From CAJKWP01 sp964554475 (GTDB lineage: Bacteria; Bacillota; Clostridia; Christensenellales; UBA1242): a stretch of DNA of 13,610 nucleotides. The position numbers and the translations under genes were made by a program. The DNA lies in the NCBI GenBank assembly GCA_964554475.1, contig CAZKOT010000034.1, positions 1-13,610 on the forward strand, written 5' to 3'. The notes below the pieces were generated by a model, which was given only the letters and a program-made list of their open reading frames with translations, had not been told where the DNA came from and did no database searches. Below are positions 6,444 through 13,610 of this stretch, piece by piece (the stretch's first letter is position 1; each line of letters starts with the position of its first letter).

Positions 6444-7811
6444 ATGAAGAATATAATATTAAAATATGGCGGGATTTGCACAGCAGACACCCTTAATTTA
6501 AAACTTGTTCTAAAAAGCATTAATGATCACATAAAAAAATCAGAAAAAATTTTTGTGGTTGTTTCTGCTCCAGGTAACCTCACATCTTCCTCAAAAAAAT
6601 TTGAGCAAGAAAAAATAACCGATTGTTTGATTGAACTTAACAAAACAATGAAAAGCAATGGTAATGCTACAGATATTTGGGAAAAAATAAAAGAGCGTTT
6701 TCTTAAAATTGGAGCAGGTTTTGGTTTATTTTTTGAAACAAAATTACTTTTAAATGAAGTATTTAAACAAATAAAAGAAAAAAACGATTATGATTTCACT
6801 CTTTCAAGGGGCGAATTTATCACAGCAAATATTATTGCAAAAATTTTAAATACAAAATTTCTTGATGCAAAAGATTTTATTTTAATCAAACAAAATGGAG
6901 AAATTGATTTTAAAAAATCAAAAGAAAAACTTGAAGCTCTAATTGAAAACAAAAAAAATTTTGACCCACCTTTTCCTTCCATTTTTGTTGTTCCGGGTTT
7001 TTATGGAGCAACTGAAGAGGGTGAAATCAAAATTTTCACTCGTGACGGAACAGATTTTACGGCGGCAATTGTTGCAAATTTAACAAGTGCCGAAATATAT
7101 AAAAACATAAAAGATGTTAACGGACTTATGACTGCTGCTCCAAGAATTGTCAAAAATCCAAAACAAGTTTACAAAATTGCATATTGTGATTTAAGGGTTT
7201 TAACAAATGACGGAGCAAAAATTCTTCACAATCAAACAACAGCACCCATAGTTAACACTGACACAAAACTTGAAATATCAAATCTTTTTAAAAATAAAAA
7301 GTCAACAATTGCGGTTAAAGAAAAAATACTTTCCTCTCACGGTTTTGTCAGTATTACAGGAAAAGAAAATTTAACACTTCTTGAAATTGAAAAAAGCGAA
7401 AATGAACTTCTAAATATCCCACGAATTTTTGAAACAATTTTGTCTTATGCAAAACTTGTAAATATTCATTTTGAAAATGAAAAAATACTTCTTGTTCTTG
7501 AAAATTTTACAAACGCACAAAAAGCTGATAGCATACAAGAAGAAATTAAAAACAAAAAAAGTTTAATTTATAGCGATAAATCCATATCTCAACTATCACT
7601 CGTTGGAGTTAATCACAAAAAAAAAATTATTAAGCGAATCAAAAAAGCACTTAAAAAAAGCAAAATTGAACTTGTTCACATTTCAACGTCTGACAATGCC
7701 CGAACGGTTAAAATATTAATAAATAATAATGATTTCAAATCGGCCACTTTGGCAATATACAATGAATTTTACAAAAAATTTGGAATAATAAAATATAAAT
7801 TTAATATATAA
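6444..7811 (+). CDS. Aspartokinase, divergent (455 aa)
   Basis: Aspartokinase phosphorylates aspartate at the start of lysine, threonine and methionine synthesis. The family order is visible: an N-terminal amino-acid-kinase start LKYGG (residues 6-10), VVVSAPG (38-44), SRGEFITANIIA (121-132), PGFYGATEEG (184-193), TRDGTDFTAAIVA (199-211) and a DVNGLMTAAPRIV segment (224-236). These are followed by two regulatory ACT-like domains at about 300-370 and 380-450. Several usually conserved positions differ: KFGGSS is KYGGIC, RGGSD is RDGTD, and the ADPR-type segment is AAPR. It may therefore be weakly active, altered in specificity, or degenerate. The ATG at 6444 has a poor ribosome binding site (AGGATAG). 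It is lysC-like by family; I give no symbol because paralogues are common. No strong terminator follows, only an all-AT hairpin at 7823-7842. Confidence 0.82.
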   Translation: MKNIILKYGGICTADTLNLKLVLKSINDHIKKSEKIFVVVSAPGNLTSSSKKFEQEKITDCLIELNKTMKSNGNATDIWEKIKERFLKIGAGFGLFFETKLLLNEVFKQIKEKNDYDFTLSRGEFITANIIAKILNTKFLDAKDFILIKQNGEIDFKKSKEKLEALIENKKNFDPPFPSIFVVPGFYGATEEGEIKIFTRDGTDFTAAIVANLTSAEIYKNIKDVNGLMTAAPRIVKNPKQVYKIAYCDLRVLTNDGAKILHNQTTAPIVNTDTKLEISNLFKNKKSTIAVKEKILSSHGFVSITGKENLTLLEIEKSENELLNIPRIFETILSYAKLVNIHFENEKILLVLENFTNAQKADSIQEEIKNKKSLIYSDKSISQLSLVGVNHKKKIIKRIKKALKKSKIELVHISTSDNARTVKILINNNDFKSATLAIYNEFYKKFGIIKYKFNI

Positions 7812-7845
7812 TTTTTGATAAAATTTTTAAATTATTAAAAATCAA

Positions 7846-7874
7846 TTGACAAATAATAATCTTTCTATTAAACT
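7846..7874 (+). promoter_or_regulatory. Promoter of the tracrRNA
   Basis: A perfect -35 TTGACA (7846-7851), a 17-base spacer and a -10 TAAACT (7869-7874, four of six matches) predict a start near 7881, five bases before the anti-repeat. It follows the aspartokinase stop by 34 bases. Confidence 0.7.
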
Positions 7875-7885
7875 AATAATAGTAG

Positions 7886-7921
7886 TTTATACCATACCAA
7901 ATGAAACTAGGCTACTAAAAT
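7886..7921 (+). repeat. Anti-repeat matching the CRISPR repeat
   Basis: Aligned to the array repeat in the + orientation it differs at repeat positions 1, 18, 27, 28 and 36. Its reverse complement keeps a leftward TGGTATAA sequence close to the extended -10 found in every array repeat, as expected if the anti-repeat derives from a repeat copy. Confidence 0.92.
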
Positions 7922-7959
7922 AAGGGATAATTTCGAAAGAAAGGTTCCCGTAAAGCTCT

Positions 7960-7998
7960 GAACTTGCTTAAATTCTTAAGCAAGTTCATCTTTTTTTT
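7960..7998 (+). terminator. Rho-independent terminator of the tracrRNA
   Basis: GAACTTGCTTAA (7960-7971) and TTAAGCAAGTTC (7976-7987) form a perfect 12-bp stem with a 4-base loop, followed by ATC and eight T. It separates tracrRNA transcription from the cas9 promoter. Confidence 0.92.
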
Positions 7999-8003
7999 AA
8001 TGT

Positions 8004-8032
8004 TTGCCAAAAATAAATGTTGTTGATATACT
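8004..8032 (+). promoter_or_regulatory. Promoter of the cas9-cas1-cas2 operon
   Basis: TTGCCA (8004-8009), a 17-base spacer and TATACT (8027-8032) lie directly after the tracrRNA terminator and predict a start near 8039, about 42 bases before cas9. AAAAGG at 8065-8070 is the likely ribosome binding site, about 10 bases before the ATG. Confidence 0.65.
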
Positions 8033-8080
8033 AAATTGTAAAAAAAAATATTTTTAAACAAAAGAAAAGGAAATAAGGTT

Positions 8081-11000
8081 ATGAAATTTAGAATTGGTTT
8101 AGATTTAGGGGTTGAATCTGTTGGTTGGGCTGTTTTAAAACATAATGAAAAAAATGAACCTTGTCAAATTGTTGATTTAGGCGTGAGAGCATTTGATGCA
8201 GCAGAAAATCCTAAAAACGGAGACTCTTTGTCAAAAGATAGAAGAAAAAAAAGAGGATTAAGAAGATTAATTCAAAGAAGACACGAAAGAATTGTTCAAT
8301 TAAGAAATTATTTATACGCTACTTTTGCTAATAAAGATAAATTTAAACCGTATTTAAACAAAAATACTGAAAACTTTGATGTTGGAAAAAATTTTTTTGA
8401 CTATATTTTTTCAACCTATAAAGAACCTGTGATTTTACGTGCAAAAGCATTGGATGAAAAAATTAATGATAAAGAACTAATCTCAGTAATTTATCATTTA
8501 GTTCGTCATAGAGGATTTAAGAGCAATAGAAAAAGCGAATTAAAAGAAGAAGAAGGTGGAAAAGTTAAAAAAATGCTTGATAGCAATCAAAAATACATGA
8601 AAGAACATAGTTACAGAACAATTGGCGAAATGTTTTTCAAAGATGAAAAATATGTTACTCTAAAAACTGACGGAAAAAACATTTTTCACTATAGGAATAA
8701 AGAAGGCAAATACGACAATTGCGTTTTAAGAAGTTTGTTAGAAGATGAATTAAAACAAATTTTAGACAAACAACAACAATATAATAAAAAAATAACAAAT
8801 GATTTCAAAAATAAAATTTTAGAACTTTTTAATAAGCAACGAAATTATGATGAGGGTCCATATTATTTTGAAACCGATCCTAACAAAAACAAGTATTCGG
8901 CCAATTACAAAATCGGAAACTGCTTATATGAGCCAATTGAAAAACGCGCTCCGCGAAATAGTTTTTCAGCAGAATATTTTGCACTACTACAAGATTTAAT
9001 GAATTTAAGCATTTTAACAATAGATGGAAAAATGTCATTACGAAATTATTGTGATGAAAAGAATATTAATTATGACGAAATAATCAATTACTGTTTGTCA
9101 AAAGAAGATGTAAAATTTGCCCAACTTCGAAAAAAATTGAATTTATTGCCTTCCGACCGTTTTGTTTCAGGAAAAATAAGTTACCTTTCAAAAAAGAAAA
9201 AATCTAAGGAAGAAAAGAAAAATAAAGAAGAAAATAACACCAAAGAAAAAACAAATGAGGAAAAACAAAACGAAATTGTAACAGAAGCAGAAAAAGTAGC
9301 ATTTTGCAAAATGAAAGGGACATATGCAATTCAAAAAATATTAAAACTAAACCCCGTTGAAAATGAAAATTATTTGATATTTGATGAAATTGTAAGAATT
9401 TTAATCAATGCAAAATCTGATGACAAGAGAAAGATTGAATTTGAAAAAAGTGCAATTTTAAAAAGCAAAATTAATGATGAACAATTAGAAGAATTATTAG
9501 AATTAAATTTTGACAAAGTAATACATCTATCTCAAAAGGCATTAATAAAAATAATTCCACTAATGAAAAAAGGACAAAGATACGATGAGGCAGTAAGAAA
9601 TGCTGGTTATATTTTTTCTGACCAATTTGGCTCAGAAAGTTTAAAGCAAAAGAAAATTTCTTTTTACATTAAAGAAGGAGATAAATTTGTTCCCAATCAA
9701 CAATTATTTGAAGATTTAGAAAATATAACAAGTCCAGTTATAAAAAGAACTATTAGTCAAACAATAAAGGTTTTGAATGCAATAATTGACAAATACGGCA
9801 GTCCTACACAAATACATATTGAAACAACAAGAGAATTAAAGAAATCATTTGAAGAAAGAAGAAAAATTGTTGAATTTTACAAAGAAAATGAAGAAAAAAA
9901 TGAAAGAATAAGAAATGAACTTATTACCAAATTTCACATGGTTAACCCAAAAGCAATTGATATTGTAAAGTATAAACTTTATTTAGAACAAGACGGAAAA
10001 TGTGCTTACAGCGGTAAAAGTTTTGAAAACGTGCTAGGAAGCGTAAGTGCAATATTTAGTAACAATGAAACACAAATTGACCACATTATTCCTTACAGTC
10101 TTTGTTTTGATGATTCTTACAATAATAAGGTATTAGTTTTGGCAAATGAAAATGTCGAAAAAGGAAATAGAATTCCATTTGAATATTTTGGAGAAAATGT
10201 TGAAAAATGGAACAATTTTGAAAAATTAGTGCATAGTCAATATAGCAGTAAAGGTCTTAATAAAAAAGCAATAAATTGTTTGAGGAAGGAATTAACTCTT
10301 GAAGATTTGAAAGGTATGTCGAATTCACTTTTAAATGATACTTCATCAATTGCACTTAAAATTACCGAAATTTTAAGAAAACATTTGAAATTTGAAACAA
10401 AAAACAACAATGAAGTAAACAAAAAACCCGTACGAAATGTCGGAGGAATAATCACTTCTTTTTTACGAAAAATTTGGGGACTTTCAAAAAATCGTGAACA
10501 AAATGATTTACACCATGCTCAAGATGCTGTTGTTATTGCTTTGGCGGAAGATAGTTTAATTCAAAAAATTTCCCGTTATGAATTGACAAAAGACAAATAT
10601 AAAATAAAAGATGCGACCAATAAAATTTTTTATATTGACATTGAAACAGGTGAAAAATTAACCAAGGAAGAACATTTTTTACGTTTTGGCGAAGCACATA
10701 TTAACAGGCCTGTTGGATTTGGTGAAACAAAAGAAACAAATCATTTTATAGAGGAATTAAATATAAGATTAAATTTGAAAGAAAACAAAGATTTTGAAGT
10801 TGAAAAAGCCAAACTTAAGGAATTTGGATATTCTGAACAAGATTTAATGGAACTTCGTCCAATTTTTGTCAGCAGAATGCCAAATAGAAAAGCAAAAGGA
10901 CAAATTCACAAAGATACAATCAGTTCAGATACCGGAATGAAAGCAATGAACGGTAATTTTATTTATGCAAATAAAAAATCGATCGGTGATTTAAAATACA

Positions 11001-11722
11001 AAGACGGGGAAATTGTCGGTGCACAAATAAATTATATTGATGAAAATGGAAATGAAGGAAAAACCGAACTTGACAAACTTGTTTATAATGCTCTTATAAA
11101 CAGGGTCAAAGATTTTGATTATAATTTTTCAAATTTGCAAAAAGAAATTGCAAATAAAAAAGTTGAACCAGTTTACAAAACCCCAAGTGGCAAAAAAGAT
11201 GAAAATTACCCGAATGCCCCTCAAATTAAATCAATAAAAATTTATGATAATGCAAGTGGCGGATTTAAACTAGAAAACATAAAAGGTATTTCAGAAAATG
11301 CTTCAATTTTCCGCATTGATATTTATTCCAAAATTAAAAATGGAAAAAAACAATACTATTATGAACCAATTTATCTCTCCGATGTCTACGCAAAAAAAGA
11401 ATTAAAAAATCAAGATGAATTTTGTTTCTCACTTTTTAAAAATGACCTAATAAGAATAAAAGAGAAAAACCGAAAAATATTTTTAAACACAAATGGAGCC
11501 ATGCAAGAAATGGATGAATTTGTTTATTATAATAGACCACATGGCGGTATTGCAATAACAAGAATTTATTTCAAAGCACATGATAGAAGTATTAAAGAGG
11601 GCGATATAAGCATACAAAATCTAAACATATTTGAAAAATACACTGTTGACGTTTTAGGAAACATAAGCAAAAAGGCTGTATGTGAAAAAAGAATTGATTT
11701 AAACAAAGTGGAGAAAAAATAA
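8081..11722 (+). CDS. cas9: CRISPR-associated endonuclease Cas9, type II-C (1213 aa)
   Basis: Cas9 cuts both strands of DNA matched by crRNA:tracrRNA. RuvC-I is IGLDLGVESVGWAV with Asp8. The Arg-rich bridge helix is at about 53-70 (DRRKKRGLRRLIQRRHER). The REC lobe spans about 75-540. RuvC-II has IHIETTREL with Glu581. The HNH domain has QIDHIIPYS with His668 and Asn691. RuvC-III has LHHAQDAVVIA with His812 and Asp815. A PAM-interacting region follows to the C-terminus. All expected catalytic residues are present, so it should be an active nuclease. At 1213 aa it is long for type II-C (often about 1000-1100). Part of the excess is a Lys/Glu/Asn-rich low-complexity stretch at about 369-400 in the REC lobe. 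It has its own promoter, and its stop overlaps the cas1 start by one base. The PAM cannot be read from the sequence. Confidence 0.97.
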   Translation: MKFRIGLDLGVESVGWAVLKHNEKNEPCQIVDLGVRAFDAAENPKNGDSLSKDRRKKRGLRRLIQRRHERIVQLRNYLYATFANKDKFKPYLNKNTENFDVGKNFFDYIFSTYKEPVILRAKALDEKINDKELISVIYHLVRHRGFKSNRKSELKEEEGGKVKKMLDSNQKYMKEHSYRTIGEMFFKDEKYVTLKTDGKNIFHYRNKEGKYDNCVLRSLLEDELKQILDKQQQYNKKITNDFKNKILELFNKQRNYDEGPYYFETDPNKNKYSANYKIGNCLYEPIEKRAPRNSFSAEYFALLQDLMNLSILTIDGKMSLRNYCDEKNINYDEIINYCLSKEDVKFAQLRKKLNLLPSDRFVSGKISYLSKKKKSKEEKKNKEENNTKEKTNEEKQNEIVTEAEKVAFCKMKGTYAIQKILKLNPVENENYLIFDEIVRILINAKSDDKRKIEFEKSAILKSKINDEQLEELLELNFDKVIHLSQKALIKIIPLMKKGQRYDEAVRNAGYIFSDQFGSESLKQKKISFYIKEGDKFVPNQQLFEDLENITSPVIKRTISQTIKVLNAIIDKYGSPTQIHIETTRELKKSFEERRKIVEFYKENEEKNERIRNELITKFHMVNPKAIDIVKYKLYLEQDGKCAYSGKSFENVLGSVSAIFSNNETQIDHIIPYSLCFDDSYNNKVLVLANENVEKGNRIPFEYFGENVEKWNNFEKLVHSQYSSKGLNKKAINCLRKELTLEDLKGMSNSLLNDTSSIALKITEILRKHLKFETKNNNEVNKKPVRNVGGIITSFLRKIWGLSKNREQNDLHHAQDAVVIALAEDSLIQKISRYELTKDKYKIKDATNKIFYIDIETGEKLTKEEHFLRFGEAHINRPVGFGETKETNHFIEELNIRLNLKENKDFEVEKAKLKEFGYSEQDLMELRPIFVSRMPNRKAKGQIHKDTISSDTGMKAMNGNFIYANKKSIGDLKYKDGEIVGAQINYIDENGNEGKTELDKLVYNALINRVKDFDYNFSNLQKEIANKKVEPVYKTPSGKKDENYPNAPQIKSIKIYDNASGGFKLENIKGISENASIFRIDIYSKIKNGKKQYYYEPIYLSDVYAKKELKNQDEFCFSLFKNDLIRIKEKNRKIFLNTNGAMQEMDEFVYYNRPHGGIAITRIYFKAHDRSIKEGDISIQNLNIFEKYTVDVLGNISKKAVCEKRIDLNKVEKK

Positions 11723-12621
11723 TGGCATTTATTAATTTAATTGTAACAAAAGATGCAAAGGTTTCGGTTTGTAAAAATCAACTTAAATTAGTTTCTGAAA
11801 ATGAAACCGATTTTCCTCTTGAGGACATTAACAGCATTATGTTTGAAAGTTTGTATTGCAACATTTCAACTTACACATTAAACAAATTTGCTGAATTTGG
11901 AATAACAACATTTTTTTGTGATGAAAAGCATTTACCAAATGCAATATTAATTCCATTTAATTCTCATTTCAAGCAAAGCGAAGTTTTTGAAATGCAATTG
12001 TCATTACCAAAGCCCTTGCAAAAAAGATTATGGCAAAGCATTATAATTCAAAAAATTTTAAATCAAGCAAAAGTTTTGGAGATTTTGGGTAAAGATTTTG
12101 TGAAGTTGATTGATTATTCAAAAAAAGTATTATCGGGAGACAATCAAAACATTGAAGCAAGTGCAGCAAATTTTTATTTCCGTCAACTTTTTGGAGCAAA
12201 GTTTATTAGGGAAAAAGAATGTTTCATCAATGCTTGTTTAAATTATGGTTATGCAATAATTAGAGGACTAATTGCAAGAACATTGACAATTCACGGTTTT
12301 ACAAATTGCATTGGACTAAAACATTCAAACAAATTTAATCAATTTAATTTGACTGATGACATAATTGAGCCTTTTAGGCAAATAGTAGATTTGTTCGTTG
12401 CAAACTTAATTCAAGACGACAATTTTAATGAATTAACAAGTGAAGTAAAATACTTAATTTATAATTTAATCAACACAAATGTTCTTATAAACAATCAAAA
12501 ACAAGTTTTACATTATGCTGTTGAAATTGTTGTTTCAAGTTTATTAAACAGTTTAAAAACAAAAAATAACAAAATTGTTTTGCCAACAATTATACCAATT
12601 GAGATGCACGAATATGAGTGA
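11722..12621 (+). CDS. cas1: CRISPR-associated endonuclease/integrase Cas1 (299 aa, type II)
   Basis: Cas1 forms the integrase with Cas2 that inserts new spacers at the leader end of the array. The N-terminal beta domain runs to about residue 75. The helical catalytic domain holds the metal-binding residues Glu145 (NIEASAANFYFRQLFG), His201 (GLKHSNKFNQF) and Glu216 (DDIIEPFR), matching the type II Cas1 pattern. The length is typical. The ATG overlaps the cas9 TAA stop as TAATG, so translation is probably coupled. Its own 3' end overlaps cas2 by 8 bases. The cas9-cas1-cas2 order with no csn2 or cas4 fits subtype II-C. Confidence 0.96.
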   Translation: MAFINLIVTKDAKVSVCKNQLKLVSENETDFPLEDINSIMFESLYCNISTYTLNKFAEFGITTFFCDEKHLPNAILIPFNSHFKQSEVFEMQLSLPKPLQKRLWQSIIIQKILNQAKVLEILGKDFVKLIDYSKKVLSGDNQNIEASAANFYFRQLFGAKFIREKECFINACLNYGYAIIRGLIARTLTIHGFTNCIGLKHSNKFNQFNLTDDIIEPFRQIVDLFVANLIQDDNFNELTSEVKYLIYNLINTNVLINNQKQVLHYAVEIVVSSLLNSLKTKNNKIVLPTIIPIEMHEYE

Positions 12622-12937
12622 AAAATTTATGAGAATAATTGTTTTTTTTGATTTGCCAACATTAACAAAAAGGGATAAACAAAATGCCCAAATTTTTCGC
12701 AATGCTCTTATAAAGGATGGTTATTATATGATTCAAAAGAGTGTTTACGGCAGACTTTGCGGAACAATTGAAAATGTTTCAGTGCATGAAAACAGATTAT
12801 CAAAAATAATCCCTGTAAAAGGACATATTAGAAGTATGGTGATAACCGAAAAACAATATTCACAAATAAAAATTTTAATTGGACCAAAGAGCAAAAAAGA
12901 CAAAAAAGTTATTGAAAATCAACTATCGTTTTTTTAA
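12614..12937 (+). CDS. cas2: CRISPR-associated protein Cas2 (107 aa)
   Basis: Cas2 is the dimeric structural partner of Cas1 in spacer acquisition. The protein starts MSEKFMRIIVFFDLP, the usual first beta strand with the conserved Asp of type II Cas2, followed by ALIKDGYYMIQKSVYGRL. I chose the ATG at 12614, inside the end of cas1 (8-base overlap), because related type II Cas2 proteins begin with the same MS-x-x-FMR layout. A longer frame back to 12575 adds only out-of-frame cas1 sequence, and the ATG at 12629 would drop four residues. It is the last gene of the operon, with a strong hairpin 64 bases after the stop. Confidence 0.95.
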   Translation: MSEKFMRIIVFFDLPTLTKRDKQNAQIFRNALIKDGYYMIQKSVYGRLCGTIENVSVHENRLSKIIPVKGHIRSMVITEKQYSQIKILIGPKSKKDKKVIENQLSFF

Positions 12938-13001
12938 AAAGCAAAAAAAATTTATTATTTTTAATCATAAACTTTTCATTTTTAAAAAAAAGAAAAAAAT
13001 T

Positions 13002-13048
13002 AAGCATCAAAAAAAGCCTGTAATATACAGGCGTTTTTTTTGATGCTT
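13002..13048. terminator. Long bidirectional terminator between the cas operon and the CRISPR array
   Basis: AAGCATC, seven A and GCCTGTA (13002-13022) pair with TACAGGC, one extra G, eight T and GATGCTT (13026-13048) around a 3-base loop, a stem of about 21 bp. On the + strand the inner GCCTGTA stem is followed by a T-run and ends the cas operon. On the - strand the same inner stem is followed by seven T and would end the leftward array transcript. The 64 bases between cas2 and this hairpin hold nothing else I can identify. Confidence 0.9.
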
Positions 13049-13058
13049 TTGTTTCCCT

Positions 13059-13067
13059 ATTATACCA
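13059..13067 (-). promoter_or_regulatory. Extended -10 promoter inside each CRISPR repeat (first copy given)
   Basis: The last nine bases of each repeat on the - strand are TGGTATAAT, a perfect extended -10 (TGnTATAAT). Copies occupy the first nine + strand bases of each repeat, at 13059, 13125, 13191, 13257, 13323, 13389, 13455, 13521 and 13587. A start 7 bases downstream lies inside the neighbouring spacer and would leave about 24 spacer bases plus a repeat, matching the crRNA form known from Neisseria meningitidis type II-C. The -35 position holds only a weak TTCCCT. Confidence 0.6.
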
Positions 13068-13610
13068 TACCAAATAAAACTAGGGAACTAAAACTGCTTT
13101 TAGTTTAAATAGATAATCTTTAATATTATACCATACCAAATAAAACTAGGGAACTAAAACTTGATTTGACAACTTACGTTATAAAAAGACATTATACCAT
13201 ACCAAATAAAACTAGGGAACTAAAACCAACGAAAAACTTATCAACAAGGACTTGAAATTATACCATACCAAATAAAACTAGGGAACTAAAACGGCGGAAT
13301 TAGATTATAATATAAGGAGAATATTATACCATACCAAATAAAACTAGGGAACTAAAACACATATCAAAGAAATCATTACTGACACTTTATTATACCATAC
13401 CAAATAAAACTAGGGAACTAAAACGTGTGCTACAGGTATATAAGGCATTACATCATTATACCATACCAAATAAAACTAGGGAACTAAAACCCCGCAGATG
13501 TTCCTATTTTCTTAAAAAATATTATACCATACCAAATAAAACTAGGGAACTAAAACGTTGCAATGAAAAAACCGAACAATTATTTTATTATACCATACCA
13601 AATAAAACTA
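13059..13610 (-). CRISPR. CRISPR array, 36-bp repeats and 30-bp spacers, type II-C, continues past the window
   Basis: Eight complete identical repeats start at 13059, 13125, 13191, 13257, 13323, 13389, 13455 and 13521. A ninth is cut by the window end at 13587-13610. All eight spacers are exactly 30 bases and differ from each other. On the - strand the repeat begins GTTTTAGTTCCCTAG and ends TATGGTATAAT. This resembles Campylobacter and Neisseria type II-C repeats and sets transcription toward the cas genes, because the GTTTTAG end must pair with the 3' side of the tracrRNA anti-repeat. The cas-proximal repeat is then the leader-distal, oldest end, and the leader lies beyond 13610. All visible repeats are identical, including the oldest, so terminal repeat decay is not seen. 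Confidence 0.99.

Larger units (their letters stand above)
7881..7998 (+). ncRNA. tracrRNA of the type II-C CRISPR-Cas9 system
   Basis: This RNA of about 118 bases pairs with crRNA repeats and is needed for Cas9 loading. It begins at the predicted promoter start and contains an anti-repeat (7886-7921) with 31 of 36 bases identical to the + strand CRISPR repeat. Two of the five differences still allow G-U pairing. The only internal mismatch is a two-base pair of positions that would form an internal bulge, splitting the duplex into an 8-bp lower stem and a long upper stem. Next comes a small hairpin: GGGA pairs with TCCC around an inner TTTC/GAAA stem closed by a GAAA tetraloop (7923-7949). 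The RNA ends at a 12-bp terminator hairpin. It lies just upstream of cas9 on the same strand. Ends are predicted, not measured. Confidence 0.9.

Noticed and set aside
7823..7842. AT-only hairpin after the aspartokinase gene as a terminator
   Set aside because: The stem has no G-C pairs and no T-run follows; it directly abuts the tracrRNA -35 element.
12575..12613. Longer N-terminus for Cas2
   Set aside because: The extra 13 residues are out-of-frame cas1 sequence; type II Cas2 proteins start at the MS-x-x-FMR motif.
12938..13058. CRISPR leader or csn2/cas4 gene between cas2 and the array
   Set aside because: Only a terminator fits here, no frame is long enough for a gene, and repeat polarity places the leader beyond the right edge.

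Overview
The window is strongly AT-rich bacterial DNA using the standard code: TGA is a stop (cas1 and the MORN gene end in TGA) and tryptophan is TGG. Several genes have AGGAG-type ribosome binding sites, which together with the base composition suggests an AT-rich Firmicutes/Bacilli- or Mollicutes-like bacterium, probably a draft or metagenome-derived assembly. A run of exactly 100 N at 6143-6242 is a scaffold gap, so the left part (1-6142) and the right part (6243-13610) were joined by scaffolding and their adjacency and distance are not shown by sequence.

Left part. A 5'-truncated gene enters from the left edge on the + strand and meets two tandem - strand genes head-on at a bidirectional terminator (about 420-456). 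All three encode related small proteins of a family I do not recognise. Upstream of the - strand pair, on the same strand, are a 547-residue protein with Lys-rich and Pro-rich disordered ends and a 215-residue MORN-repeat protein. The last two have near-identical promoters; the one for the 547-residue gene would start transcription at the ATG itself. From 3688 to 4240 there is no intact gene, only what looks like the out-of-frame remains of one. A glutamine-dependent asparagine synthase (asnB, - strand) with its own terminator ends at the gap.

Right part. A divergent aspartokinase is followed by a compact type II-C CRISPR-Cas locus: a tracrRNA with its own promoter, near-full-length anti-repeat and strong terminator; cas9 (1213 aa) with its own promoter; cas1 and cas2 translationally coupled to it; a long bidirectional hairpin terminator; and an array of 36-bp repeats and 30-bp spacers running off the right edge (8 full repeats, 8 spacers, 1 partial repeat). 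No csn2 or cas4 lies between cas2 and the array.

How the locus works (inference from named families). Read on the - strand the repeat starts GTTTTAG and ends TGGTATAAT, so the array is transcribed toward the cas genes and each repeat carries an extended -10 promoter, as in Neisseria and Campylobacter type II-C systems. tracrRNA pairs with the crRNA repeat, the duplex loads Cas9, and Cas1-Cas2 add new spacers at the leader end, which must lie beyond the right edge. The hairpin at 13002-13048 can stop both the cas transcript and the array transcript. The CRISPR system is of a known class; the less explained items are the three-member small protein family, the leaderless 547-aa gene and the charged insertion in Cas9.
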